A stretch of 64,000 bases of DNA, from positions 50,813 through 114,812 of the forward strand of contig JAIWNE010000110.1 of the NCBI GenBank assembly GCA_025331445.1, in the 5' to 3' direction. The notes under the pieces were generated by a model that did not search any database, was not told the DNA's origin, and was given only the letters and a program-made list of their open reading frames with translations. Shown piece by piece: positions 1-10,582 of the stretch (position 1 is its first letter; each line of letters begins with the position of its first letter). The stretch comes from Blakeslea trispora. Lineage: Eukaryota > Mucoromycota > Mucoromycetes > Mucorales > Choanephoraceae. The position numbers and the translations under genes were made by a program.

Positions 1-784
1 TTCGTCTATCCGAAGTCGAAACAATCCAAACATAGTCCCTAGACGCTCATCTGTTCAATCAGATGGTGGACCATGGTCCTCTGTCTATTCTTCCAATCAC
101 GGCTATGGCCATCAAATGGTTAGAGCTTCTTCTGGAGGCAAAGCTTCCTCGATGCCACCTCCTGAACCTATAGGAGCTATTACAGGCTCTTCCAATAGCG
201 TTCTTAATCGTCGTAGAGCGTTTTCGTTCCAACAGCCTGCCACAAATACCTCACCCACTGCTGGCCCCATCAATACGTCAGCACGTAGACGTTCGCTTTT
301 GCGCGAACTAACTAATTTGCCATCAAACGGATCTGTAAATAATGATGCACCTAAATCACCTTTGTATCAGCAACAATGCATGACAGGCTCGCCAACTAGT
401 ATTGACTATTCAAGTAACGGAACTGCTCTTATCCCTGCATTTAGTAGTCAAACAATGAACAGTAACAGCACAATGATGTCAACACAACAGAGCAGACCAC
501 ACTCTGTGCTCGCAATGCATGCAGCATCTGTTGCACCACCAAAGCCTGTTTCAAAAACAACTATATATCCTGGAGCCAGAAGAGATTCGCCAAACAATTC
601 ATTTGAGTTACGGCGTTCTGCTATGTCCAACAATGTATTTGATCGCTTGTCAGTAGGACACACGCAGGCTTCACAAGCCAAAAAGCGACTCAATAACTAC
701 CGCTATTCCTCCAGCAGTATCGATGACCTACGACAACAATGGGCAAATGAACTTTTGGAAAGAAATAACGCTGATGAATTTTAG
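1..784 (+). CDS. 3' end of an unknown low-complexity protein (partial)
   Basis: The frame is open from base 2 of the window to a TAG at 782-784, so this is the last exon of a gene starting upstream. About 260 residues are visible. They are rich in Ser, Asn, Pro, Arg and Gln with no membrane segment or recognised fold, and look intrinsically disordered. Short basic-serine patches (RRRSLLREL, ARRDS, RRAFSF) resemble AGC-kinase sites, which is inference. The tail is more regular: YRYSSSSIDDLRQQWANELL may form a short amphipathic helix. I do not recognise the family. Codon use and the AT-rich 3' flank match the neighbours. Likely a regulatory or scaffold protein; the folded domain, if any, lies outside the window. 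Confidence 0.7.
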   Translation, partial: SSIRSRNNPNIVPRRSSVQSDGGPWSSVYSSNHGYGHQMVRASSGGKASSMPPPEPIGAITGSSNSVLNRRRAFSFQQPATNTSPTAGPINTSARRRSLLRELTNLPSNGSVNNDAPKSPLYQQQCMTGSPTSIDYSSNGTALIPAFSSQTMNSNSTMMSTQQSRPHSVLAMHAASVAPPKPVSKTTIYPGARRDSPNNSFELRRSAMSNNVFDRLSVGHTQASQAKKRLNNYRYSSSSIDDLRQQWANELLERNNADEF

Positions 785-1053
785 CTGTCAAACCCTGTAT
801 AAATCCACACAAAACAATTTTATGTATTTCTTTGTATTATCTTTTGTCTATAGTAATAAAATTAAAACTTTTTTTTATTGTCCTTTCTTTTTTTTTTTTT
901 TCAAAGGTTGCCACACCTTCTTAATTAGGATGAATGTTTTTGTGCAATTAAAAAGTCAACTTTCTGTCTCTCTCTTTTAATATATATAAATGTATGCTTT
1001 TTTTTTTCTGATTTATCATTGCTTTCATCTCTTTAAACTTCAAGTAAAACAAA

Positions 1054-2966
1054 ATGAGTCCTTCCCTAAGACAACGTAAGGTTAGCTCCCTTAAAAAGAA
1101 AGATGCAATGTGGATCTATAGAAATCCTCAAGGGCTACAGTTATTGGAGAATGTATGTGTCAATCATCTCTTGAAATACAATTTGACTCATTTTGAGTGC
1201 AATTAGGAATTAAATGAGCGTCGAAAAAAGAGAGCAGCAAGGCAAAATGGATTCGCAAAAAGAACTACAGACTTTAAATCAATATATCAGCCACATGAAC
1301 AAGGTAAGCAGGTAGAAACTATATGCAAGAACAGGTTTTTATTAATGTGTTGATTTTTTTTAGCCACAATATCAGTTGCAAAAAGATTACATAATGACAG
1401 CAAAGGAAAAGGACAACCGGATCAGCAGATCACGGAAATACCCCAATCTACGAGGCAATTACATCAAGGTTATAGTCGTACAAAAATGGAAAATTCTAAA
1501 GCACTGAGAGATGAACCCAAGATACAAAATGCTGAAATTACCATCGAGAGTTTTCAAATGGCACCATCAAGGAAGCCTATTACAAATAAGCCAAGACTGT
1601 CAGAAAGAGCAGATGTACCCCAAAGAAATATGCTATCGCAAGCAAGAGAAAAGCTACTCACTGTCCAACAGAAGAACAACACATCTTTTGATCGTTCTGT
1701 TGACAAAACAGATACAAATTTAGTAAGAAAGAAAGGGATCGTGGTATGTCTTTAGATGCATGAATACAAAGAAAAAAACCAAGAATTCATTGTGTATTAG
1801 TCTTCATTTATTTCCGCATTTGAAGGACCAGCATCCCCTCCCGTATTGACTTCCAGTTTACCAAATGGAAACAGTAAGTGATTGCTTGAACTGGCATTGT
1901 AGCTTCTTGTAATATCGATGCAATTGATAGGAAATCATACCAAAGCAGTATCTGAGCAGAAACCTCAGACGCCAGTAACATCGCCTTTAGATTGTGTGCA
2001 TAACTCACCGTCTAAACCTCAAAAGTATAGAGATATGGTAAATTAAACCAAAGGAAACGAACAGAATAATTTTCTAACACTCAAAGCTAGCCAGAAAATC
2101 CTGAAGCAAACAACGATTCCTATTTCACCATGTCGCCTCTTTCCCTTTCAAATGGATTGCCTTCTCGTTATTATACCTCATCTCCTGAATCCATTTTGTC
2201 TATAGAAAAACTAGAAAACTTTCGGAAAATCTCAGAGCCAATCCAGATTGCAGACAGCGAGTCTTCTATTAACATCTATTACCCTCAACTATCGCCAGAG
2301 TTATCAGTGAATCAAGACAAGTTTATATTTGGTACTGACAAAGAAAATGCCAATACATCTGAGGAGCTACGTCCCGGAATCAAGAAACAAGTTTCGTTTT
2401 CGGAGCAGCTTCTGACATATATTCCTGAAGAACTTGATGATAGCTGTAGTACTGTCTCTTCCACCTGCTCATCTGAGATTATGACACCTGTTTCTTCTCC
2501 TGCTCAATTGCCCATTCGAACGAATTTTCTCTCAAAGTCTGACAAATTCGGCAACGAATTCAGTCATGCAAAGAAGATTGTAGTGACAGATAGACGAACA
2601 GAAGATGTTCAAAACAAAATTGCCTACTCACAATCCATCAAGCCACAATCCTCTGTAGTTAAACGCCCATCAATAGTACCTCAAAAATTATCCAGCAAGC
2701 TTCTGGACATGTTCCAACAAAAGGCAAGCATCACAGATCATGTCTCCACAAGTCCTTCACATTCTGTAGAATCCAAGCGAGAACTTGTGCATGTAAGTAT
2801 ATCAATACAACAGTTGATGAACACCAATTGACTGATTCATCAATAGCTGACAAAAACAAGACCTAGAAAACCTGCAAGTCTGAAAAAGCCTACTTATCCT
2901 GCAGCAACAGCACAGCCAGATTGGCGTAACAGAGCTACGAACAAGAAGTACGAATTTGTGGCTTAA
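1054..2966 (+). CDS. Unknown seven-exon protein with a PP1-docking-like motif
   Basis: Exons deduced at 1054-1152, 1207-1303, 1364-1743, 1801-1873, 1931-2037, 2091-2792 and 2847-2966. All joins keep frame and use GT-AG sites, giving about 525 residues. The N-terminus (MSPSLRQRKVSSLKKKDAMW) is basic and is followed by ELNERRKKRAARQNGF, which could serve as a nuclear localisation signal. The middle is Ser/Thr/Pro-rich and disordered. Near residues 310-325 the text KKQVSFSEQL fits the [RK]xVxF pattern used to dock protein phosphatase 1. The C-terminus is again basic (RPRKPASLKKPTYP). No catalytic domain is visible. The motif and charge suggest a nuclear or cell-cycle regulatory scaffold, but that is inference. 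The gene family is not recognised. The fourth to sixth exon boundaries are the least certain. Confidence 0.6.
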
Positions 2967-3022
2967 TTCTGTCAAATAAACATAATAAACACTTTCCCTC
3001 TTTCTTTCTTCTTTTTTTTTAT

Positions 3023-3330
3023 TTACAGAAATAGTCTATTCCTTCTTTTCTTGCTCATTAACTGGGGTGGCATGGGAACATCACTGAAATCGTCTTGCTT
3101 GACAGCGAGAAGAGAATATGAGTCTGTAATAAAAAGATGTCAGAAAGCTGTTTTGTTGTCTCTAAAAGTAATGCACAAGACTTACAAACACTGGCAGTAA
3201 AAGTAAGAAGGCCAGCCAAAGTAAGCATGTTGCGTACAGCAAAGGGCTTGCGGGTTCTTTGCAAAGCAGGACTAAAGCCATAGCCCTTAGAGGTTGAATA
3301 TAACTTTTCGCGTGAAGGCTGGTTCTCCAT
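3023..3330 (-). CDS. COA3: Cytochrome c oxidase assembly factor 3 (COA3)
   Basis: Two exons on the minus strand, 3330-3186 and 3123-3023, with a 62-nt GTAAGT...ACAG intron. They give 81 residues, the usual size for this family. The Coa3/CCDC56 signature is clear: RTRKPFAVRNMLTL before one membrane segment (LTLAGLLTFTASVYSYSLLAV), then KQDDFSDVPMP. Coa3 sits in the mitochondrial inner membrane and binds newly made Cox1 with Cox14, coupling Cox1 translation to complex IV assembly. The N-terminus is short and basic, as expected. It is convergent with the unknown gene ending at 2966, only 56 bases away, so their 3' UTRs probably overlap. Without splicing the frame runs on past the donor into intron sequence and loses the KQDDFSDV block, so the spliced model is preferred. 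Confidence 0.9.
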
Positions 3331-4142
3331 TTTTTGTTATTAAGGGGACTAACGAAAAAGAAAAAGAAAACAATGCAAATAGCGCAGTTGAAAGCTTTTT
3401 CTTTTTTTTTTCGGTTACCCCCGCTTTAAATTCAAAAGTGCCAGTGTTTAATGAAGCAACAAGCTCATTTTCAGAGACTGATAATAATGGAATACATATA
3501 ACGATGTTTTGCTCCTGGAATAGTGCTCTATTAATTGTAGCTTAGCTATCGTTAGCCAGAATTCACCATGATATTCATTATTGGAGAGTTTATATCAAAA
3601 TGCACAGAAGAGCTAAAGGCAGAATAGATATGCAATTGAAAGTCAACTAAACCCTGAGATCATGCAAGCCCAAGAGAGAACGGCCGGTAGGAGAAGAGGC
3701 ATTGGCTTTTGAAATTGCAGATATTTATAACAAGATTTTGTAATAGTTTTTGTAAATACTTTAAAGCCATATTTGAGGACTATCTTGATCCTGGACCTGC
3801 AGAATAAAATGTGAGCATCTGGCATATACACTAAGTCAAATTCTTTCTAATTCATGCCCCAATGAGCATCTATTTAACCATCATTTCTTTTTGTCTATCT
3901 GGAAGAAGCATCCTCTTTTGCTAATCTTCATATCCTTTAAATAAAATCTTATGGCATGATATTCGTCTGAGCAAGCATTGATAACAGTATAAAAGTCAAA
4001 AACAAATAAACATTAATGGCTGTTTTATTATCTACAACCATCAGTAGAAAGGATATAGTGACCCCGGATTACAATAAATAACAACAGAAACAAGTCCGAT
4101 AGGAAGAATATATATAAAGTCCATGTTCATTGTGCTGAAATA
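3331..4142. other. Intergenic, no gene seen (0.8 kb)
   Basis: This lies between the COA3 start and the 3' end of the SAL1-like gene, both on the minus strand. It holds AT-rich sequence with an A/G tract near 3355-3370 and a T tract near 3400-3410. Small ORFs on both strands show no family features or splice context. It probably contains the COA3 promoter and the SAL1 3' UTR. Confidence 0.6.
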
Positions 4143-6164
4143 CTATGAAAGTCCAAGTTCTCTTTTACTCCATTCATAAGTGACATAACTCAAACTTACA
4201 GCAGGAACAACCTAAATACAAGAAAAATGAGTCAATCTTTAGTGAAACTATGCCCGTATACTGGTACCTTTAGCAATGTTGGTCCTAATCCTTTATAGAA
4301 TCCTTTCGGTCCCTCTTCCATAAACGTCACTCTGACCGCTTCCCAGGGAGACTTGTATAATCGAGGATGACCTTTTGTGCCTTGGGCTTGAAGTCTAGAT
4401 GAAGCAATGGACTATTAGTATTATATCTCTAATTCAGATGGTAAATAAAAAGAAACCTTGTTCGAATCACATTAAGAGGATACACGCTTGTTGCACCAAT
4501 GGTTCCACTCATCATACCACAGGCCCAAAGTACAAATATGTTAGGCTGTTTTTGAGTGCCATCTGAATTGTACTCTCCTTGGCTATATTGTAGATAAGAC
4601 AGCTTTAATGTTTCATAGATGCCTGTATTGTAGAGATTAACATTCTATTTTCTGAGAAACCTCAGCTAGTTATTTCTCTTACCAAGATCCATAGCCTGAT
4701 AGGGAAATACACCTATTAGTCCCAATGTCTAAGGTGAAAAAAAAGTTAAAGATACAAAGTTTCTTTTTGTTGTCCAACGAATGGTTCACATACTAGACCT
4801 GGCCAAAATGCACGGATACCTCCTTTGGCATACATTGACTTTGCTGTTTCTTTTACAATCGATCCAGTCGTAAATCGTGTTTCTGTCGAAGATGAGCCGT
4901 TTAACGAAGCTGCTGCTAGTGTTGAATAAGGAGCCTTATTGGCAGACAAAGTACTATTGACTGCCCTATTTGAGGAAGCTTCTTGTCCACACGATTGGTG
5001 TGTCATGATTCTTGTCTTCAAAGTCTCTACTGGGTAAATGGTAAATTGAGCACACAAACCAGCCATTCCACCCGCTATAAAACGCCCGCTTGTTGGGATT
5101 GAATCCTTGTCTTCACATCCCAACACTTTGGCAATTAGCTCTTTGGAAGACTCAAAAGAATAGAATTTTATGGCCGATTCTGGAATGATCTTCATGACAT
5201 TCAGACCATTTCCTACAAAAAAGCTTTTCCATCCGCCCAAATTGTAGATTGATTGAACAGCACTTGATAATGTCAGGGGATTTTGTGGTGTGCTATTGTG
5301 AGTGATCAAATAGATTTTGAGTCGATCGAATGGTGCTGTACATGTGCGAGAGACAGCACCAGCTATTCCACCGGCCAAAAGATATCGTATTGCATTTCGT
5401 GCAGTTTCATCTGTGGTAGGTATAACTACCTCGCCGTCTTGTGTCAATTGAGTCGAGGATTCGTAATAACGATACATTTCACACATATTTGTTTGGGGTA
5501 AAAGCTACATCAAAATTGAGTTTCCTCTCTCCTTTTCAAATGTTGTCATGTATATAAACTTATAAAGAAGACGTACTAGGAGAAAGTTTTTGAATTCATT
5601 GAAATCGATGAGTCCATTGCCATCTAATCAAAAGAGTGTTAGAGAGTATAAGTCACTAGGTTGATGCAGGAGTTTACCCGAATCCATAAGCTGCATAAAA
5701 TCAGTGACATCTTCTTCACAAATTTCCATCCCAGCTCTTTTTAGAGCGATTTGTAAATCACTTGGATCTAATTGACCTTCTCCACTTCTATCTAAAGTCG
5801 TAAATAGTTGCCAAAGCTCGTTTTCTTTTTCTTCAACATAGGCCTTGAATTCTTTGAAATCAACAAGTCCATCATTTGAAGTATCACAGTGAGATACAAG
5901 TTCATTAGCATACTTTGTGCGAGCGGGCAAGTGCGTCATAGCTGTAAATCCTTTTTGAATAGCTTTGCTGTCTAATACTCCTCTCTTATCTCTATCCAGT
6001 GTGTCAAAAAGTTCTTTTATGCGACTGTCTCTCTCTGTAGCTGTTTCAGAAAGATAGAACTGAGTTGATTCTGGAAAAGACGTTTTTGACAGCCCATGAT
6101 AGCTGTTGTTTGATTTTGAGGAGTTTGTCTCCACAAAAACCATATTGTGAATGGCGATAAGCAA
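4143..6164 (-). CDS. SAL1: Calcium-regulated mitochondrial ATP-Mg/Pi carrier (SCaMC/Sal1 type)
   Basis: Seven exons: 6164-5678, 5623-5577, 5504-4794, 4728-4683, 4622-4457, 4394-4268 and 4211-4143. They give about 550 residues, or 543 from the second Met at 6143. The N-terminal half carries four EF-hand-like loops (DRDKRGVLDSKAI, DTSNDGLVDFKEF, DRSGEGQLDPSDL, DSDGNGLIDFNEF). The C-terminal half is a mitochondrial carrier with three repeats marked PFDRLKIYL, YPVETLKTRI and YPLNVIRTR. This is the Sal1/SLC25A24 architecture: an inner-membrane exchanger of ATP-Mg for phosphate gated by cytosolic calcium. The last EF hand is split by a 54-nt intron. The fifth exon uses a weak donor (GTTTCT), chosen because YPLNVIRTR then joins LQAQGT, as the family requires. 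A longer linker than usual lies between the second and third carrier repeats. Confidence 0.92.
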
Positions 6165-8837
6165 AAAGAAAGTGTAAAGAAGAAAAACAGCAAATCCGGG
6201 AAAGTTGTTGAGTTTACACTAAATGTGTAATATTTTGTGGAGAAACTCGTAAAATACAGCCAATCAAATCGCATCTTTTGAAAAAGTTATTGGCTTTCTG
6301 TTCTTGGTTTTATTGATCTCTTAGTTCCCAGTCCAACATGGCATTGTATTGCTTGTTTACCTCAACGAAGCAACTTACAAAAGAATCGAATTTTGGAGGA
6401 ATTGTATTGAAAAGAAGTTTTTTTTTTTGAGTACTTTGTTTCTTCTGTATAGATGCATGCCTTCTTGGTTAAAACTCATAATACTAATTACGCACTGAAT
6501 ATAGATTTTAATCGCTAAGCACACTAATGCTGAGAGCCATAAGGTAATGCAAGGACAAATAGATCCAAAGAAAGATGAAACTAATTACTATCGAGTTGGA
6601 TAAGGTACCAAAAAAAAAAGCGGTGTTGTCTATTGATTTAAGTTACTGCTAAGATTATCACACAGTATGATGTGAAATTTACGTAATTGCTAACTTTATG
6701 GAATTTTCTTTCAGCGAGCCTATGACAATTGAGAAATAAGCAGAAAATCGCCAGTGGCACTATTAGGAAAACAGAGTCTTCTGAGCTACACTTGACAAAA
6801 CTGCTCGATTTTGTAAATGATCAAATTACTTAAAAAGAAGAAAAAAAAAAAAAAGGCAAAGCGAGAGTCGCTGTTGCAACAGAGCGAGTATTGTAGCCCA
6901 AAGCAGCATAGTTAAGTAGAAAAGAAAATCAAGTCAGACAAAAGCTAGAGTTCTATACAGACCATTTCCTTGAGCAGGTACATGAACTGTTGAACCCTGC
7001 AGTTGAACAACACTTTTCAGTGCATAAGACTGAATTTATCGAAGAAATTGCTGATTATGTCAAGCAATTAAAAGATAACGCATACATGCCAAAAAGAAAG
7101 AAGAAAGAGCACATTGTATTTTTTTTTTTTGCTCAAATACCTCTGGCAGTGCTTTAGGACACAAGAGATGCATTGCTGAACATGTCTCTCTCAATCAAGT
7201 CAATCAGCCTGTCAAGTGTTTAAAGACATTTATCCTTCATGCTTTGTTGACCTTTAGAGAACTAGATCCTGTAAGGGCAGCAAGAATGGTCCAAGGAACT
7301 TTAAATCTTTGATATTCGCTCTCGGGTCGAAGTAAGTAGCTCTGTCGGCAAATAGGTTCACGTATAGTTGCACCGTTCACGAGTTGATTATATAGTGTGA
7401 TATCATTAGTTTACACCTGCCATTGAATCTTGTAGAAGAACTTTCGTGATTGCAAGTCTGCTGTCTTGCTTAATGTTAGTTAAAGTGTAATAGGTTGCAT
7501 TAAAATACATGCTTTATGTTCCTTTCGCTCCCCTCTCTCTAAAACTAATACTATTGTATGAGTGCTTTTGTACCACTTTAAAAGAAAGGCTACTTTGAAC
7601 AGATTTAAGTCTGCAAAAGCGATATCTTTGTGTATATATGTACTAGCATGATTCTTTTAAATGATTAAATTGGCTCAAAAACAAAACCTCGGTTTAAGCT
7701 GTTCACCAAAAAAGTCAAACATCATTAGTTACTACTAGAGGTAGCCTCATTTATTGTTTTTCTTCCTTAGTATATCGATCGCTCTCTATATATGTATTCT
7801 AGCAAAGATAATGAAAAATACTACCAACAGTACAACAAGTGGAATATCGTATAACGTTATGCTTCGTTTATAGTCACTTTGCTTTTTACTAGGAATGCAA
7901 TAGGTTTAGAAACAAGTATCCATTTGAAACGACTTACTCCCCCTGATCTGACCGAATTCCTGTCTCATCTGTTCCACTCAAAAGAATACCAAATTGTCGC
8001 TCTGCGTCTCACTCAATCTGATGTTGCATACTTTTATAAAGCGCAGGATTTTCTCTGCCAACCAGATAGCAATTCGGTTAATTCACTACTCAACGTCCTT
8101 GCTAGCCAAGCCCTTCCTTGTCATTAATGTAAGTTCAAGACAAGTTTGTCAAAGACATTTGGATTCATCACACAAATGCCTTCTTCAGTTTCTACCTCTT
8201 TGGCCACCTTTCAACTAAAGTTTGCCCTTTTTCCTGGAGATGGTCACCTTTTTTACATCCTTTCGATCTAAACAGGATTAGTGTTTTAGTCTGCATTGCT
8301 ATTCAAACTGGGTCTCTCTCGTTTGACATTGCGGCTCTAAAAGAATGCTGCAAGAGGGCAAAGAATGATCAAACAACCGTAAACCCCCATCAAATGTTTG
8401 CTAACCTTGAATTGCTCTTTAAACTAGATTGAATGATAAGAACGAATCACAGTCCTTCACTCCCTCCCCTTTTTCCGTAATTACTTGAGCATTGATGACC
8501 AATTGTGTATAAAGTGATAGGATTCTTCTATCATTAAATGTATAAAGATGGCTAAAGCAGTGTCAATTTCTTTGCCGCAATAGATAGAATTGAATGTCTC
8601 CAAAATCCAACTAGGACTATGTCTTGGGTCTGAAAGAAAAAGATAGTCAAGTAGCGGTAAAATCAACCTGATTGGCATAACTCGAATTGACTCGGTGCAT
8701 ATCATGGTAGCCACTGCTACTAACATTTCTTTATTTAGGCAAAAATTTCAGTATCCGAGTAATCATGTGTGTGAATCTCACTTTTAAAAAAAAATAAAGT
8801 TGCTTTAACTACCTTTGTCTTTCTAATCGAAACAAAC
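6165..8837. other. 2.7-kb gene-poor stretch with unassigned ORF fragments
   Basis: No gene can be supported. CCAAT-type boxes lie at about 6258 and 6290 (both orientations), in the right place to serve the SAL1 promoter. On the plus strand three short open stretches look protein-like but do not join with GT-AG sites. One at about 6935-7110 includes HELLNPAVEQHFSVHKTEF. One at about 7150-7310 includes LTFRELDPVRAARMVQGT. One at 7879-8127 includes KRLTPPDLTEFLSHLFHS. On the minus strand an ORF at 8481-8726 reads LLDYLFLSDPRHSPSWILE. These may be remnants of decayed genes or exons of an unusual multi-exon gene. Nothing was recognised by family. Confidence 0.4.
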
Positions 8838-10420
8838 ATGTCTAGCCCCATCGTCGAAACTGCTCGTGCCGCTCGCCTTGCTTCTGTGAGCTTGCAATCA
8901 GTTACGGATCAACAAAAGAATGAAGCTCTTTTGAGAATCAAGCAAGTTTTGAGTGAACGTCGAGACGAGATCTTTAAAGCTAATGAAGAAGATAAAAAGG
9001 TAATCCAAAGCATGAAGAGGCGCATGCGAAGACTAAACAATTGTTTCGTGCGTACCAGATTGCTGAAGAATTAGTTAGCCAAGGAAAGCTTTCTGCATCT
9101 TTGTTTAAGCGTCTGGACGTCTGTCAAGGTGATAAGTTTGACACAATTCTCTCTGGCGTGAGTGATATTACTCAACTTCCTGACCCTACTAAAAAAGTCA
9201 CTATGGCAACAAAGCTAGACGATGGTCTTGAGCTCTACCGTGTCACAGTTCCTGTTGGCGTCTTGTTGACAATCTTTGAAGCACGCCCTGAAGTGGTCGT
9301 TAACATTAGTTGTCTAGCCCTTAAATCTGGCAATGCTGTCATTTTGAAGGGTGGAAAAGAAGCCACTCATACAAACGCTGCATTGGCTCGTGTCATTCAA
9401 GATGCTTTGGACAGTTTGCCTGAATCTAACGGTATTCCTAAAACAGCTGTACAAATTGTGGAAACACGTGAAGATATCAGTGCTTTGTTGGATTTGGATC
9501 GCTACATTGACTTGGTAGTCCCTAGAGGCAGTAATAGTTTGGTCAAATACATTCAAAACAACACAAGGTAAGCAAACTATATAACTTGAATTACAATTAA
9601 TGAAAAAGAAACTGAAAAAACTCTTTTGTCTTTCTGCTGTTATCATTGCCAATTAGAATTCCAGTGCTTGGCCATGCTGACGGGATTTGTTCTGTGTATG
9701 TAGACAAAGAAGCAGACATTCAAAAGGCAGTTAAGATTGTGACTGATTCCAAGGTAAAAAAAAAAATAACCCTAAAGATAAGCATAAGCTCAAAACTTAC
9801 TCATATCTTGATAGACAAATTATACTGCTGCCTGCAATGCTGCAGAAACATTGTTAATCCATGAGGAACTTCTGCAATCAAAAAGCTTTACTACTATTGC
9901 TCTTGGTCTTTTGGATGCTGGTGTTACTCTCAAGTGTGAAAAGAATGTTTTTGAATTTTTACTCGGATCGGATACTATTTCACAAGAATACAAACAAAAC
10001 AAAGTTCAAGGAGCTATAGAGGAAGATTTTTATACTGAATTCTTGGATTTAGTGATGGCTGTCAAGACTGTAAAGGATGTTGATGCTGCTGTAGTACATA
10101 TCAATGATCACGGATCAAAACACACGGATGCCATTGTGACTGAAAACAAAGAAACAGCCGAGTACTTCATGACTCGTGTAGATGCTGCCGGCTGTTACTG
10201 GAATGCCAGTACTCGTTTTGCTGATGGATTTCGCTATGGTTTTGGTGCCGAAGTAGGTGTCAGTACAAACAAGACTCATGCACGTGGTCCTGTTGGTCTT
10301 GATGGTTTAGTTATCTACAAATACAAATTGTTTGGTAATGGCGAAGGAGCTGGAGACTATGGTTCTGGCAAAAAACAATATAAGCATGAACTGATCCAGC
10401 CCTCCGAATATAAAATCTAA
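8838..10420 (+). CDS. PRO2: Gamma-glutamyl phosphate reductase (proline biosynthesis)
   Basis: Four exons: 8838-8999, 9059-9567, 9657-9753 and 9815-10420, giving 457 residues, the normal size for ProA/Pro2. The enzyme is NADPH-dependent and reduces gamma-glutamyl phosphate to glutamate semialdehyde, the second step from glutamate to proline, in the cytosol. Visible family blocks are [40 protein letters not shown], the catalytic Cys block [10 protein letters not shown] (Cys about residue 263), then [32 protein letters not shown] and [11 protein letters not shown]. The first intron (9000-9058) is inferred: it removes an in-frame problem and joins ANEEDKK to [10 protein letters not shown] as in homologues. 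The catalytic Cys lies two codons from the AACNA start of exon 4, so that acceptor is functionally constrained. Confidence 0.95.
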
Positions 10421-10582
10421 TAAACTTTCTTTGGAGAATGTCTGATCGCCTAACAGTCAGTTTTGTTTTTTGCTATAACTTATTTAAACAACATTCCTAA
10501 GATTGTAACAAAGTCTACTAGCTTCGTATAAAAATCCATTGAAATTCTGTAAACTTCCTGCTCTTTACCTACACTCGCCAAA

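Noticed and set aside
3294..3545. 83-codon plus ORF overlapping the COA3 start
   Set aside because: Contains a poly-Phe run from a T tract and overlaps COA3, which has firm family support.
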